A stretch of 64,000 nucleotides of DNA, taken from positions 22,775 to 86,774 of the forward strand of contig JAGWLO010000003.1 in the NCBI GenBank assembly GCA_028872015.1. Direction: 5' to 3'. Positions 39,614 to 48,308 of this stretch are shown here, piece after piece (position 1 is the first letter of the stretch; every line of letters starts with the position of its first letter). This DNA is from Burkholderiales bacterium (GTDB lineage: Bacteria; Pseudomonadota; Gammaproteobacteria; Burkholderiales; Burkholderiaceae_C). The notes under the pieces are model-generated. The model searched no databases. It saw only the letters and a program-made list of their open reading frames with translations, and was not told the DNA's origin. Made by a program: the position numbers and the translations under genes.

Positions 39614-39698
39614 TGGTGCCGACGGCGAGACTCGAACTCGCACAGCTTTCGCCACTACCCCCTCAAGATAGCGTGTCTACCAATTTCACCACGTCGGC
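39614..39698 (-). tRNA. tRNA-Leu (anticodon GAG)
   Basis: 85 nt including encoded CCA. Acceptor GCCGACG pairs with CGTCGGC before ACCA; D-loop has the AATTGGTAGACACGC consensus of tRNA-Leu; anticodon stem CTATC/GGTAG encloses loop TTGAGGG with anticodon GAG (reads CUY); a variable arm and T-arm with GTTCGAGTC follow. Located between secG and nuoA, a common betaproteobacterial order. No integrase gene adjoins, so it is not used as an attachment site here. Confidence 0.95.
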
Positions 39699-39777
39699 AC
39701 GGATGTTCTGGACTGCTTGCCGGGCCCGGCTGCACCCCTTGGAAAGAGGCGCCACACAGACGCTTAGCAAGCCAAGA

Positions 39778-39783
39778 ATTCTA
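39778..39783 (-). promoter_or_regulatory. possible -10 (TAGAAT) for tRNA-Leu
   Basis: TAGAAT is read on the minus strand in the AT-richer patch between secG and tRNA-Leu, about 80 bp before the tRNA 5' end. No convincing -35 at 16-18 bp, so this is tentative; read-through from secG is an alternative. Confidence 0.3.
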
Positions 39784-39829
39784 GCCTCAAAGCCACGGCG
39801 CTCCGGCTGCGCAGCCAAGGTCGGCGATG

Positions 39830-40270
39830 CTATTTCGGGATCGTGCCCGACCCTGCCGAAGCCGCCGCTGCCGGCATCGGGGCCACCGGCGCCGGCACCG
39901 CCGGCGCGGTGCCGGGGATGGCGCCCGGCAGGGCCGCCGACCCTGCCGCCGAAGCCCCCGTCGCAGGCCCGCCGGCGCCGGCCGCCGGACGGTCGAGCAC
40001 GCTGCTGCCGCCTTGCATGAAGCGCTCGTTGCCGGTGGTGCCCAGGTAGGCCAGCGCCAGCGTCGAGACGAAGAACACGGTGGCGCAGGCCGCCGTCGAG
40101 CGCGACAGGAAATTGGCGCTGCCGCTGGCCCCGAACAGGCTGCCCGAGGCACCGCTGCCGAACGAGGCGCCCATGTCGGCGCCCTTGCCATGCTGGATCA
40201 GCACCAGGCCGATCATGACCAGCGCCGACAGCAGCTGCAGCGCGTGGATCAGGGTCATCCAGATTTGCAT
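39830..40270 (-). CDS. secG: preprotein translocase subunit SecG
   Basis: 146 residues. Two membrane helices (about 2-22 and 55-77) joined by the conserved loop LVLIQHGKGADMGASFGSGASGSLFG. Associates with SecYE to assist protein export. The C-terminal 60 residues are a low-complexity Ala/Pro/Gly tail, longer than in E. coli SecG (110 residues). Downstream of tpiA. Confidence 0.95.
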   Translation of the reverse strand: MQIWMTLIHALQLLSALVMIGLVLIQHGKGADMGASFGSGASGSLFGASGSANFLSRSTAACATVFFVSTLALAYLGTTGNERFMQGGSSVLDRPAAGAGGPATGASAAGSAALPGAIPGTAPAVPAPVAPMPAAAASAGSGTIPK

Positions 40271-40308
40271 GATGTAGAGACTCCAGGAATCAAAAGGTGG
40301 GCGGCGGA

Positions 40309-41049
<741 letters not shown>

Positions 41050-41074
41050 CACTGCGTTTCCAGCGGTGCGGGGC

Positions 41075-42064
41075 TCAGGCCCAGTTCAGCACGATCTTGC
41101 CGACATGGGTGCTGGTCTCCATCAGCGCATGCGCCTGCGCGGCGGCGCCGGCCGGGAACACCTGGTGGATGACGGGCCTGATGCGGCCGGCCTCGATCAG
41201 CGGCCACACCTGCGCCTTCAGCTGCTGCGCCAGTGCGGTCTTGTAGGCCACGCTGCGCGGACGCAGGGTCGACCCGGTGACCGTGATGCGCTTGCGCAGC
41301 AGCAGCCCGGCGTCGATCGCGCTGGCCGTGCCGCCCTGCACCGCGATCACCGCCAGCCGGCCGTCCTCGGCCAGGCCTTCGAGCTCGCGCGCGATGTACG
41401 GCCCGGCCACCATGTCGAGCACGACGTCGGCGCCACGGCCGCCGGTCAGGCGCCTCGTCTCGGCCACGAAGTCCTGGGTCTTGTAGTTGACGGCGTGGTC
41501 GGCACCCAGCGCCACGCAGGCGGCGCACTTCTCGTCGCTGCCGGCGGTCACGATGACCCGCGCGCCGAAGGCCTTGGCGAGCTGGATCGCGGTCACGCCG
41601 ATGCCGCTGCTGCCGCCTTGCACCAGCAGCGTCTCGCCCGCCTTCAGGCCGGCGATGGCGAACAGGTTCTGCCACACGGTGAAGTAGGTCTCGGGCAGGC
41701 TGGCCGCCTCGATGCTGTTCAGCCCCTGGGGCACCGGCAGGCACTGGCCCGCAGGCGCGACGCAGAACTCGGCATAGCCGCCGCCGGCCACGAGCGCGCA
41801 CACCGCATCGCCCAGGGCCAGCCCGGCCGCGGTCAGGTCGGCCGCCGAACCGCCGGCCACGGTGCCCGCGATCTCGAGCCCGGGCAGATCGGAAACCCCC
41901 GGCGGCACCGGGTACTGCCCCTTGCGCTGCAGCACGTCGGGGCGGTTCACGCCCGAGGCCTGCACCGCGATCAGCAGCTCACCGGGCCGAGGCACCGGCC
42001 GCGGCCGCTCGCACAGCCGCAGCACCTCGGGCCCGCCGGGCGCGGTGATCTCGATGGCGCGCAT
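41075..42064 (-). CDS. NAD(P)H quinone oxidoreductase, PIG3 family
   Basis: 329 residues, zinc-independent medium-chain dehydrogenase. GroES-like domain (1-120: GVNRPDVLQRKGQYPVPPGVSDLPGLEIAG) and Rossmann domain with LLVQGGSSGIGVTAIQLAKAFGARVI. Reduces quinones with NADPH in characterised relatives. ATG 42064 (MRAIEITAPGGPEVL) matches the family start; a GTG at 42076 overlapping the pnp stop (GTGA) is the alternative and would allow coupling. Confidence 0.9.
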   Translation of the reverse strand: MRAIEITAPGGPEVLRLCERPRPVPRPGELLIAVQASGVNRPDVLQRKGQYPVPPGVSDLPGLEIAGTVAGGSAADLTAAGLALGDAVCALVAGGGYAEFCVAPAGQCLPVPQGLNSIEAASLPETYFTVWQNLFAIAGLKAGETLLVQGGSSGIGVTAIQLAKAFGARVIVTAGSDEKCAACVALGADHAVNYKTQDFVAETRRLTGGRGADVVLDMVAGPYIARELEGLAEDGRLAVIAVQGGTASAIDAGLLLRKRITVTGSTLRPRSVAYKTALAQQLKAQVWPLIEAGRIRPVIHQVFPAGAAAQAHALMETSTHVGKIVLNWA

Positions 42065-42072
42065 CGCCACGC

Positions 42073-44373
42073 TCACTCGGGCTGCTTCGGGGCCTCGTCG
42101 GCCAGCGCCGGCGCTGCATGCTCGGCCGGGGCCACGCCTTCGCTGCCGGTCTCGGCGGCGGCGGGCTCGCGGCGCGGGCGGTCATCGCGATCGCGGCGCG
42201 GGCGGTCGTCGCGGTCGCGCCGCGGCGGGCGGTCACCGCGGTCGCCACGCGGTTCGTAGCGCTCCTCGGCCATCCCCTCGGGCCGCTCGAGCAGCGCCTT
42301 CATGCTGAGCTTGATGCGTCCCTTCTCGTCGGTCTCGAGCACCTTGACCTTGACGACCTGGCCTTCCTTGAGAAAGTCCTCCACGCGCTCCACGCGCTGG
42401 TGCGCGATCTGGCTGATGTGCAGCAGCCCGTCCTTGCCGGGCAGGATGTTGACCAGGGCACCGAAGTCGAGGATCTTGGTCACCGCGCCTTCGTAGACCT
42501 TGCCGATCTCGGCCTCGGCCGTGATCTCGGTGATGCGCTTCTTGGCGAACTCCGCCTTGTCGCCGTCGGTGCTGGCGATGGTGATGGTGCCGTCCTCGCC
42601 GATGTCGATCGTGCAGCCGGTTTCCTCGGTCAGTGCGCGGATGGTGGCGCCGCCCTTGCCGATCACGTCGCGGATCTTCTCGGGGTTGATCTTCATCGTG
42701 TACAGGCGCGGCGCGAACACGCTGACCTCGGCCTTGGCACCACCCACCGCCTCGACCATCTTGGCCAGGATGTGCAGCCGCGCCTCCTTGGCCTGCGCCA
42801 GCGCCACCTGCATGATCTCCTTGGTGATGCCCTGGATCTTGATGTCCATCTGCAGCGCCGTGATGCCGGCGTTGGTGCCCGCGACCTTGAAGTCCATGTC
42901 GCCCAGATGATCTTCGTCGCCCAGGATGTCGGTCAGCACCGCGAAGCGGTTGCCGTCCTTGATCAGGCCCATCGCGATGCCGGCGACATGCGCCTTCAAC
43001 GGCACACCGGCGTCGAGCAGGCTCAGGCAGCCGCCGCACACGCTGGCCATCGACGACGAGCCGTTGCTCTCGGTGATCTCGCTGACCACGCGCAGCGTGT
43101 ACGGGAAGTCTTCCTTGCTCGGCAGCACCGCGATCAGCGCGCGCTTGGCCAGGCGGCCGTGGCCGATCTCGCGCCGCTTCGGGCTGCCCACGCGGCCCGT
43201 CTCGCCGGTGGCGAACGGGGGCATGTTGTAGTGGAGCATGAAGCGGTCTTCGAAGTCGCCGGCCAGCGCGTCGATGCGCTGCGCATCGCGCTCGGTGCCC
43301 AGCGTGGCCGCCACCAGCGCCTGCGTCTCGCCGCGCGTGAACAGCGCCGAGCCGTGGGTGCGCGGCAGCACGCCGCTGCGGATCTCGATCGGGCGCACGG
43401 TGCGGGTGTCGCGGCCGTCGATCCGCGGCTCGCCGGCCAGGATCTGGCTGCGCACGATGCGGCTCTCGATCTCGAACAGCAGGCCCTCGACCTCGACCTT
43501 GTCGAACTCGACGCCGTCGCCCTTCAGGGCCGCGAACACGCTGGCGGTGACGTCGCGGCAGGCCTGGGTGCGGGCCTGCTTGCTGCGGATCTGGTAGGCC
43601 GCGCGCAGCGGGCCTTCGGCCAGCGCGGTGACGCGGGCAATGAAGGGCTCGTTCTTCGGCGGCGCCGTCCACGACCACTCGGGCTTGCCGGCGTCTCGCA
43701 CCAGCTCGTTGATGGCGGCGATGGCGATCTTGCCCTGCTCGTGGCCGAAGACCACGGCGCCCAGCATGATCTCTTCGGTCAGCTGGTCGGCTTCGGATTC
43801 GACCATCAGCACGGCGGCTTCGGTGCCGGCCACCACCAGTTCCAACTTGCTGTCGACCAGCTGCGACTGGCCCGGGTTCAGCACGTACTCGCCATTGACG
43901 TAGCCCACCCGGGCGGCGCCGATCGGACCGTTGAACGGGATCCCGCTGATCGCCAGCGCGGCGCTGGTGCCGATCATGGCGGCGATGTCGGCCTGCACCT
44001 CGGGGTTCAGGCTCAGCACGTGGATGACCACCTGCACTTCGTTGAAGAAGCCTTCGGGGAACAGCGGCCGGATGGGGCGGTCGATCAGGCGGCTGGTGAG
44101 CGTCTCGAGCTCGCTCGGGCGGCCCTCGCGCTTGAAAAAGCTGCCCGGGATCTTGCCCGCGGCGTAGGTCTTCTCGATGTAGTCCACCGTGAGCGGGAAG
44201 AAATCCTGGCCCGCCTTGGCCTCGGTCTTGGCGACCACGGTGGCCAGCACGACCGTGTCATCCATGCTGACAACGACGGCGCCCGTGGACTGGCGGGCAA
44301 TCTCGCCGGTCTCGAGCGTGACCTGGTGCTGGCCCCACTGGAACGTCTTGGTGACTTTGTTGAACAGGCTCAT
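42073..44373 (-). CDS. pnp: polynucleotide phosphorylase
   Basis: 766 residues. Two RNase PH domains (about 12-145 and 310-545), a helical linker, KH domain ([15 protein letters not shown]) and S1 domain ([31 protein letters not shown]). Phosphorolytic 3'-5' exoribonuclease of the RNA degradosome. The tail after S1 is a highly charged run of [12 protein letters not shown] repeats, then an acidic Ala-rich end. ATG 44373 ([14 protein letters not shown]) has GAGGA nine bases upstream. A long hairpin lies in its leader (44410-44447). Confidence 0.97.
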   Translation of the reverse strand: MSLFNKVTKTFQWGQHQVTLETGEIARQSTGAVVVSMDDTVVLATVVAKTEAKAGQDFFPLTVDYIEKTYAAGKIPGSFFKREGRPSELETLTSRLIDRPIRPLFPEGFFNEVQVVIHVLSLNPEVQADIAAMIGTSAALAISGIPFNGPIGAARVGYVNGEYVLNPGQSQLVDSKLELVVAGTEAAVLMVESEADQLTEEIMLGAVVFGHEQGKIAIAAINELVRDAGKPEWSWTAPPKNEPFIARVTALAEGPLRAAYQIRSKQARTQACRDVTASVFAALKGDGVEFDKVEVEGLLFEIESRIVRSQILAGEPRIDGRDTRTVRPIEIRSGVLPRTHGSALFTRGETQALVAATLGTERDAQRIDALAGDFEDRFMLHYNMPPFATGETGRVGSPKRREIGHGRLAKRALIAVLPSKEDFPYTLRVVSEITESNGSSSMASVCGGCLSLLDAGVPLKAHVAGIAMGLIKDGNRFAVLTDILGDEDHLGDMDFKVAGTNAGITALQMDIKIQGITKEIMQVALAQAKEARLHILAKMVEAVGGAKAEVSVFAPRLYTMKINPEKIRDVIGKGGATIRALTEETGCTIDIGEDGTITIASTDGDKAEFAKKRITEITAEAEIGKVYEGAVTKILDFGALVNILPGKDGLLHISQIAHQRVERVEDFLKEGQVVKVKVLETDEKGRIKLSMKALLERPEGMAEERYEPRGDRGDRPPRRDRDDRPRRDRDDRPRREPAAAETGSEGVAPAEHAAPALADEAPKQPE

Positions 44374-44409
44374 GCGATGTCTTCCTCGAAGCAATGGGCA
44401 GCGCAATGC

Positions 44410-44447
44410 CATTCCAGCGCCGCCACCGCGGTGGCGCCCCTGGAATG
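44410..44447 (-). promoter_or_regulatory. long imperfect hairpin in the pnp leader (candidate RNase III site)
   Basis: Outer arms CATTCCAG (44410-44417) and CTGGAATG (44440-44447) pair perfectly; after a 3x3 internal loop, inner arms CGCCAC and GTGGCG pair around a CGCG loop. No T-run follows on the minus strand, so it is not a terminator. Position between rpsO and pnp equals that of the E. coli RNase III/PNPase autoregulation stem; function here is inference. Confidence 0.6.
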
Positions 44448-44518
44448 ACACAGCCAATGCGGCCCGGGTTGAAACGTCACGGGTAGGGGCCGCACGGCGG
44501 CGACCCCGCTCCTGGCTC

Positions 44519-44788
44519 TTACTTGCGCAGGCCCAGCTGGGTGATCAGCGCGGTGTAGCGGTCGGCGTCCTTGTCCTTCAGGTAGGACAGCAGGCGCTTG
44601 CGCTGGTTGACCATCTTCAGCAGGCCGCGTCGGCCGTGGTGGTCCTTCAGGTGGGTCTTGAAGTGCGGCGTCAGCTCGTTGATGCGCGTGGTCAGCAGGG
44701 CGACCTGCACTTCGGGGCTGCCGGTGTCGGCGGGCCCGCGGGCATGGGCCTTGACGATTTCGGCGGTGGCGGCGGTGGTGAGCGGCAT
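44519..44788 (-). CDS. rpsO: 30S ribosomal protein S15
   Basis: 89 residues, the standard length. Contains [43 protein letters not shown], the 16S rRNA-binding helices. AGGAAA precedes the ATG. Preceded by a leader of about 180 nt with its own promoter and alternative pairings, which could serve S15 autoregulation. Confidence 0.98.
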   Translation of the reverse strand: MPLTTAATAEIVKAHARGPADTGSPEVQVALLTTRINELTPHFKTHLKDHHGRRGLLKMVNQRKRLLSYLKDKDADRYTALITQLGLRK

Positions 44789-44809
44789 GCGATTTCCTGG
44801 TGGATCGTG

Positions 44810-44902
44810 GAAACCGCCCTGCCCGGCCCACCGCGAGCATGCTCGGGTGGTGGTATGCCTGGCCGCGGTTTCCGGGTTGACTTGCGAACGCCAGTGAAAC
44901 CG
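44810..44902 (-). promoter_or_regulatory. rpsO leader with mutually exclusive pairings
   Basis: On the minus strand the central GAAACCGC (44872-44865) can pair either with upstream CGGTTTC (44902-44896, 7 bp) or with downstream GCGGTTTC (44817-44810, 8 bp), the latter ending about 20 nt before the rpsO start. A CGAGC/GCTCG hairpin flanked by CCACC/GGTGG (about 44828-44851) lies between. Geometry suits a translational switch; S15 binding is inference. Confidence 0.4.
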
Positions 44903-44974
44903 ACCGGCGCCGTGCTGCAGAACGCCCGGAAGGCCTGGCGGCCCGCCGAACCCCCGACTCGCTCGGGACCTGGC

Positions 44975-45003
44975 ATTGTAGCCGCGTTGCCCCGGCGCGT
45001 CAG
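44975..45003 (-). promoter_or_regulatory. rpsO promoter
   Basis: Minus strand: -35 CTGACG (45003-44998, overlapping the tsaD stop), 17-bp spacer, -10 TACAAT (44980-44975). Predicts a start near 44968 and a leader of about 180 nt before rpsO. Confidence 0.55.
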
Positions 45004-46046
45004 GCCCCGGGCTGCGACACCGCGGCCAGGGGCCAGCGCGGCAGCACGTCGAACGCGCCGTCGCGGCGGCTGTCGGCCAGACCGTGCTGCAGGCGCAGCG
45101 CCGCCGCCAGCGCGATCATGGCGCCGTTGTCGGTGCACAGCGCCGGCGGCGGGTAGTGCACGCGCGCGCCCAGGCGCGCCGCACCCGCGTCGAGCCGCTC
45201 GCGCAGGCGCAGGTTGGCACCCACGCCCCCGGCCACCACCACGCGGTGCAAGCCGGTGGCCGTCAGCGCGCGCAGCGTCTTGGCCACCAGCACGTCGACG
45301 ATGGCCGCCTGCGTCGACGCGGCGAGGTCGGCGCGCGCCTGCTCGCAGACGCCGGGCCCCAGCTTGCGCACCTGCGTCAGCACGGCCGTCTTCAGGCCGG
45401 CGAACGAGAAGTCCAGGTCCTTGCTGTGCAGCAGCGGCCGCGGCAGCGGGTAGGCCTGCGCATCGCCGAACTCGGCCATGCGCGCCAGCGCCGGCCCGCC
45501 CGGGTAGCCCAGGCCGAGCAGCTTGGCGCTCTTGTCGAAGGCCTCGCCGGCGGCGTCGTCGATGGTCTCGCCCAGCAGCGCGTAGTCGCCGACACCGCGC
45601 ACCTGCATGAGCTGGGTGTGCCCGCCCGACACCAGCAGCGCCACGAAGGGGAACTGCGGTGGCTCGGGCGCCAGGAAAGGCGACAGCAGGTGGCCTTCGA
45701 GGTGATGCACGCCCAGCGCCGGCCTGTCCAGCGCCGCCGCCAGGGCCACCGCGACGCCCGCGCCCACCAGCAGCGCGCCCGCCAGGCCCGGGCCGCGCGT
45801 GTAGGCCACGAGATCGATGTCGTGCAAGGCGCAGCCGGCACGCCCCAGCACCTCGCGCGCCAGCGGCAGCACGCGCCGGATGTGATCGCGCGAGGCCAGC
45901 TCGGGCACCACCCCGCCGTAGGCCGCGTGCATCTCGACCTGGCTGTGCAGGGCGTCGGCCAAAAGCTGCGGGGGCGCGTCGGCACGCGTGGCCACCAGCG
46001 CCACGCCGGTCTCGTCGCAAGAGGACTCGATGCCCAGCACCTTCAT
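45000..46046 (-). CDS. tsaD: tRNA N6-adenosine threonylcarbamoyltransferase
   Basis: 348 residues. [17 protein letters not shown] is the family start. Metal-binding His of HHLEGH (115, 119), LVSGGHTQL and the ADP site region [10 protein letters not shown]...[10 protein letters not shown] are intact. With TsaB, TsaE and TsaC it makes t6A37 on ANN-decoding tRNAs. Divergent from the ANTAR regulator with a 51-bp gap. Confidence 0.97.
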   Translation of the reverse strand: MKVLGIESSCDETGVALVATRADAPPQLLADALHSQVEMHAAYGGVVPELASRDHIRRVLPLAREVLGRAGCALHDIDLVAYTRGPGLAGALLVGAGVAVALAAALDRPALGVHHLEGHLLSPFLAPEPPQFPFVALLVSGGHTQLMQVRGVGDYALLGETIDDAAGEAFDKSAKLLGLGYPGGPALARMAEFGDAQAYPLPRPLLHSKDLDFSFAGLKTAVLTQVRKLGPGVCEQARADLAASTQAAIVDVLVAKTLRALTATGLHRVVVAGGVGANLRLRERLDAGAARLGARVHYPPPALCTDNGAMIALAAALRLQHGLADSRRDGAFDVLPRWPLAAVSQPGA

Positions 46047-46097
46047 CGAGCCAGTTTAAGGTGCCACACCGCGCCAACGCACGGGCGTGAAAGTTGC

Positions 46098-46742
46098 ATG
46101 CCGCCGGGCATGGTCGACCGGCAAGCCACCCGCATCGTCATCGTCGCGCCCGACAGCCTGGCGCCGGCGTCCGGGGACGAGCACGCGGCGCAGGAGGTGG
46201 CGCGCTCGCGCAGCCTGCGCATCGGCCTGCTCGAGGCCGGCTACAACATCGTGGCGGTGCTGCCGGTGGACCCGTTCCTGCCCGAGCGGCTGGCCCAGAT
46301 CCAGCCCGAGATGATCATCGTCGACGCCGAGAGCCAGGCCCGCGACACGCTCGAGCATGTGGTGCTGGCCACCCGCGACGCCCGCCGCCCGATCGTGATG
46401 TTCACCCAGGACAGCGACACCAGCCACGTGCGCGACGCCATCGCCGCCGGCGTGACGGCGTATGTGGTGGCCGGCCTCGCGCCCGAGCGCGTCAAGCCGG
46501 TGTTGGAAGTGGCGCTGGCGCGCTTCCAGCACGAAGAGGGGCTGCGGCGCGAGCTGGCGCAGGCCCGCACCGAACTGGCCGACCGCAAGGTGGTCGATCG
46601 CGCCAAGGGGCTGCTGATGCAGCGCCACCAGATCGCCGAGCCCGAGGCCTACAAGCGCCTGCGCAAGGCGGCGATGGACAAGGGCGTGAAGCTGGTCGAG
46701 ATCGCGCAGCGCATCGTCGACGCCGCCGACCTGCTGATGTAG
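46098..46742 (+). CDS. ANTAR-domain response regulator (NasT-like antiterminator)
   Basis: 214 residues. N-terminal pseudo-receiver (about 11-145) with Asp76 in MIIVDAESQ but without the paired acidic residues of a true receiver; a segment at about 20-38 (LAPASGDEHAAQEVARSRS) looks like an insertion. A coiled linker (146-165) leads into the ANTAR domain (about 150-213: LADRKVVDRAKGLLMQRHQIAEPEAYKRLRKAAM). ANTAR proteins bind paired hexaloop RNA hairpins to prevent termination. The next gene is a nitrate-transporter operon with such a leader, so this is probably its regulator. ATG 46098 or 46110. Confidence 0.88.
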   Translation: MPPGMVDRQATRIVIVAPDSLAPASGDEHAAQEVARSRSLRIGLLEAGYNIVAVLPVDPFLPERLAQIQPEMIIVDAESQARDTLEHVVLATRDARRPIVMFTQDSDTSHVRDAIAAGVTAYVVAGLAPERVKPVLEVALARFQHEEGLRRELAQARTELADRKVVDRAKGLLMQRHQIAEPEAYKRLRKAAMDKGVKLVEIAQRIVDAADLLM

Positions 46743-46848
46743 GCGCCGGACCCGAACGCGGCAGCGACCGCGCACCGGTGCTGCGCATCGGCGGGCCCGC
46801 GCTGCCGCGCGGTGGTGCGATTCAACGCCGCCCAGGCCCGAATGGCTG

Positions 46849-46899
46849 GCACGCCGATTGCGTGCGCTTGGCCACATGGGGGCTCAGTGCCGAGCCCCC
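46849..46899 (+). promoter_or_regulatory. ANTAR-type antiterminator RNA element in the nrt leader
   Basis: P2: GGGGGCTC (46878-46885) pairs perfectly with GAGCCCCC (46892-46899) around the hexaloop AGTGCC, which has A at position 1 and G at position 4, the ANTAR recognition rule. P1 candidate: GCACGC (46849-46854) and GCGTGC (46860-46865) with a 5-base loop, inside TGGC/GCCA; its loop is not the canonical hexaloop. Lies between the ANTAR gene and a terminator upstream of the transporter genes. Confidence 0.7.
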
Positions 46900-46944
46900 G
46901 ATCAGGCCAGGACCTTGCAGCGCTTGCAGGGCCCGGGTCGGACA

Positions 46945-47007
46945 AGGGCGTCCTCACCCCCCGTGCCGCGCAGCGGCGCGCGGTTGTGTGGACGCCCTCT
47001 TGCTTTT
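46945..47007 (+). terminator. leader (attenuator) terminator upstream of nrtA
   Basis: AGGGCGTCC (46945-46953) pairs with GGACGCCCT (46990-46998), 9 bp, enclosing an inner GCCGC/GCGGC stem; it is followed by TCTTGCTTTT. Located after the ANTAR element and 22 bp before the transporter start codon, as expected for regulated termination. Confidence 0.65.
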
Positions 47008-47029
47008 GGCCCTCAACCCGCAGACCACC

Positions 47030-48295
47030 ATGACCCACTCCAGCACAGGACCCATCGACATGGCCCGCCGCGCAATCGTCAAGGCCGCTGCCGTCAGCGG
47101 CGCCGCCGGCCTGGTGCCGGGCCTGCAGGCCGCCGTGCACGCGGCCGGCAGCGACAAGCCCGAGAAGGAGGAGGTGCGCATCGGCTTCATCCCGCTGACC
47201 GACTGCGCCAGCGTCGTGATGGCCTCGGTGCTGGGCTTCGACAAGAAGTACGGCGTCAAGATCGTGCCGAGCAAGGAGGCCAGCTGGGCCGGCGTGCGCG
47301 ACAAGCTGGTCAGCGGCGAGCTCGACATGGCGCATGTGTTGTACGGCCTGGTCTACGGCGTGCAGATGGGCATCGGCGGGCCGAAGAAGGACATGGCCGT
47401 GCTGATGACGCTGAACAACAACGGCCAGGCCATCACGCTGTCGAAGGCGCTGGCCGACAAGGGTGCGGTCGACGTGGCCAGCCTGGCCAAGGTGATGGCC
47501 GCGCACCAGCGCGAATACACCTTCGCCCAGACCTTTCCCACCGGCACCCACGCGATGTGGCTGTACTACTGGATGGCCTCGGGCGGCATCAACCCCTTCC
47601 GCGATGCCAAGGTGATCACGGTGCCGCCGCCGCAGATGGTGGCCAACATGCGCGTGGGCAACATGGACGGCTTCTGCGTCGGCGAGCCCTGGAACGCGCG
47701 CGCCATCCTCGACGGCATCGGCATCACCGCGATCACCACGCAGGAGATCTGGAAGGACCACCCCGAGAAGGTGCTGGGCACCACCGGCGACTTCGTCAAG
47801 AAGCACCCGAACACGGCGCGCGCCGTGATGATGGCGGTGCTCGAGGCCAGCCGCTGGATCGACGCCAGCCTGCAGAACAAGCAGAAGATGGCCGAGACGA
47901 TCGCCGAGAAGTCGTACGTCAACACCGGCGTCGACGCCATCGACCAGCGCATCATGGGCCGCTACCAGAACGGCCTGGGCAAGACCTGGGACGACCCGAA
48001 CTACATGAAGTTCTACAACGACGGACGGGTCAACTTTCCGTACCTGTCCGACGGCATGTGGTTCATGACCCAGCACAAGCGCTGGGGCCTGCTGAAGGAA
48101 CACCCCGACTATCTGGCGGTGGCGCGGCAAGTGAACCAGGTCGAGCTGTACAGGCAGGTCGCCTCGGCGATGAAGATCCCGGTGCCCAGGAGCGACATGC
48201 GCAGCAGCAAGCTGATCGACGGCGTGGTGTGGGACGGCAGCAACCCGGCCCGCTATGCCGACAGCTTCAAGATCCATGCCGGCTCGCCGGCCTGA
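47030..48295 (+). CDS. nrtA: nitrate/nitrite ABC transporter substrate-binding protein
   Basis: 421 residues of the CmpA/NrtA family. A Tat-like signal (MARRAIVKAAAVSGAAG at about 11-27) precedes the mature start EEVRIGFIPLTDCASVVMA. The binding lobes show DKLVSGELDMAHVLYGLVYGVQMGIGG, PTGTHAMWLYYWMASGGI and VGNMDGFCVGEPWNARA, typical of nitrate-type proteins. It delivers nitrate or nitrite to the NrtB permease. The Tat signal distinguishes it from the cytoplasmic sensor NasS. First transporter gene after the regulated leader. Confidence 0.88.
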   Translation: MTHSSTGPIDMARRAIVKAAAVSGAAGLVPGLQAAVHAAGSDKPEKEEVRIGFIPLTDCASVVMASVLGFDKKYGVKIVPSKEASWAGVRDKLVSGELDMAHVLYGLVYGVQMGIGGPKKDMAVLMTLNNNGQAITLSKALADKGAVDVASLAKVMAAHQREYTFAQTFPTGTHAMWLYYWMASGGINPFRDAKVITVPPPQMVANMRVGNMDGFCVGEPWNARAILDGIGITAITTQEIWKDHPEKVLGTTGDFVKKHPNTARAVMMAVLEASRWIDASLQNKQKMAETIAEKSYVNTGVDAIDQRIMGRYQNGLGKTWDDPNYMKFYNDGRVNFPYLSDGMWFMTQHKRWGLLKEHPDYLAVARQVNQVELYRQVASAMKIPVPRSDMRSSKLIDGVVWDGSNPARYADSFKIHAGSPA

Positions 48296-48308
48296 GGCAC
48301 GGCCTGCC

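Noticed and set aside
39614..39698. tRNA-Leu as an integration site
   Set aside because: No integrase, no duplicated tRNA 3' end and no change in composition on either side.
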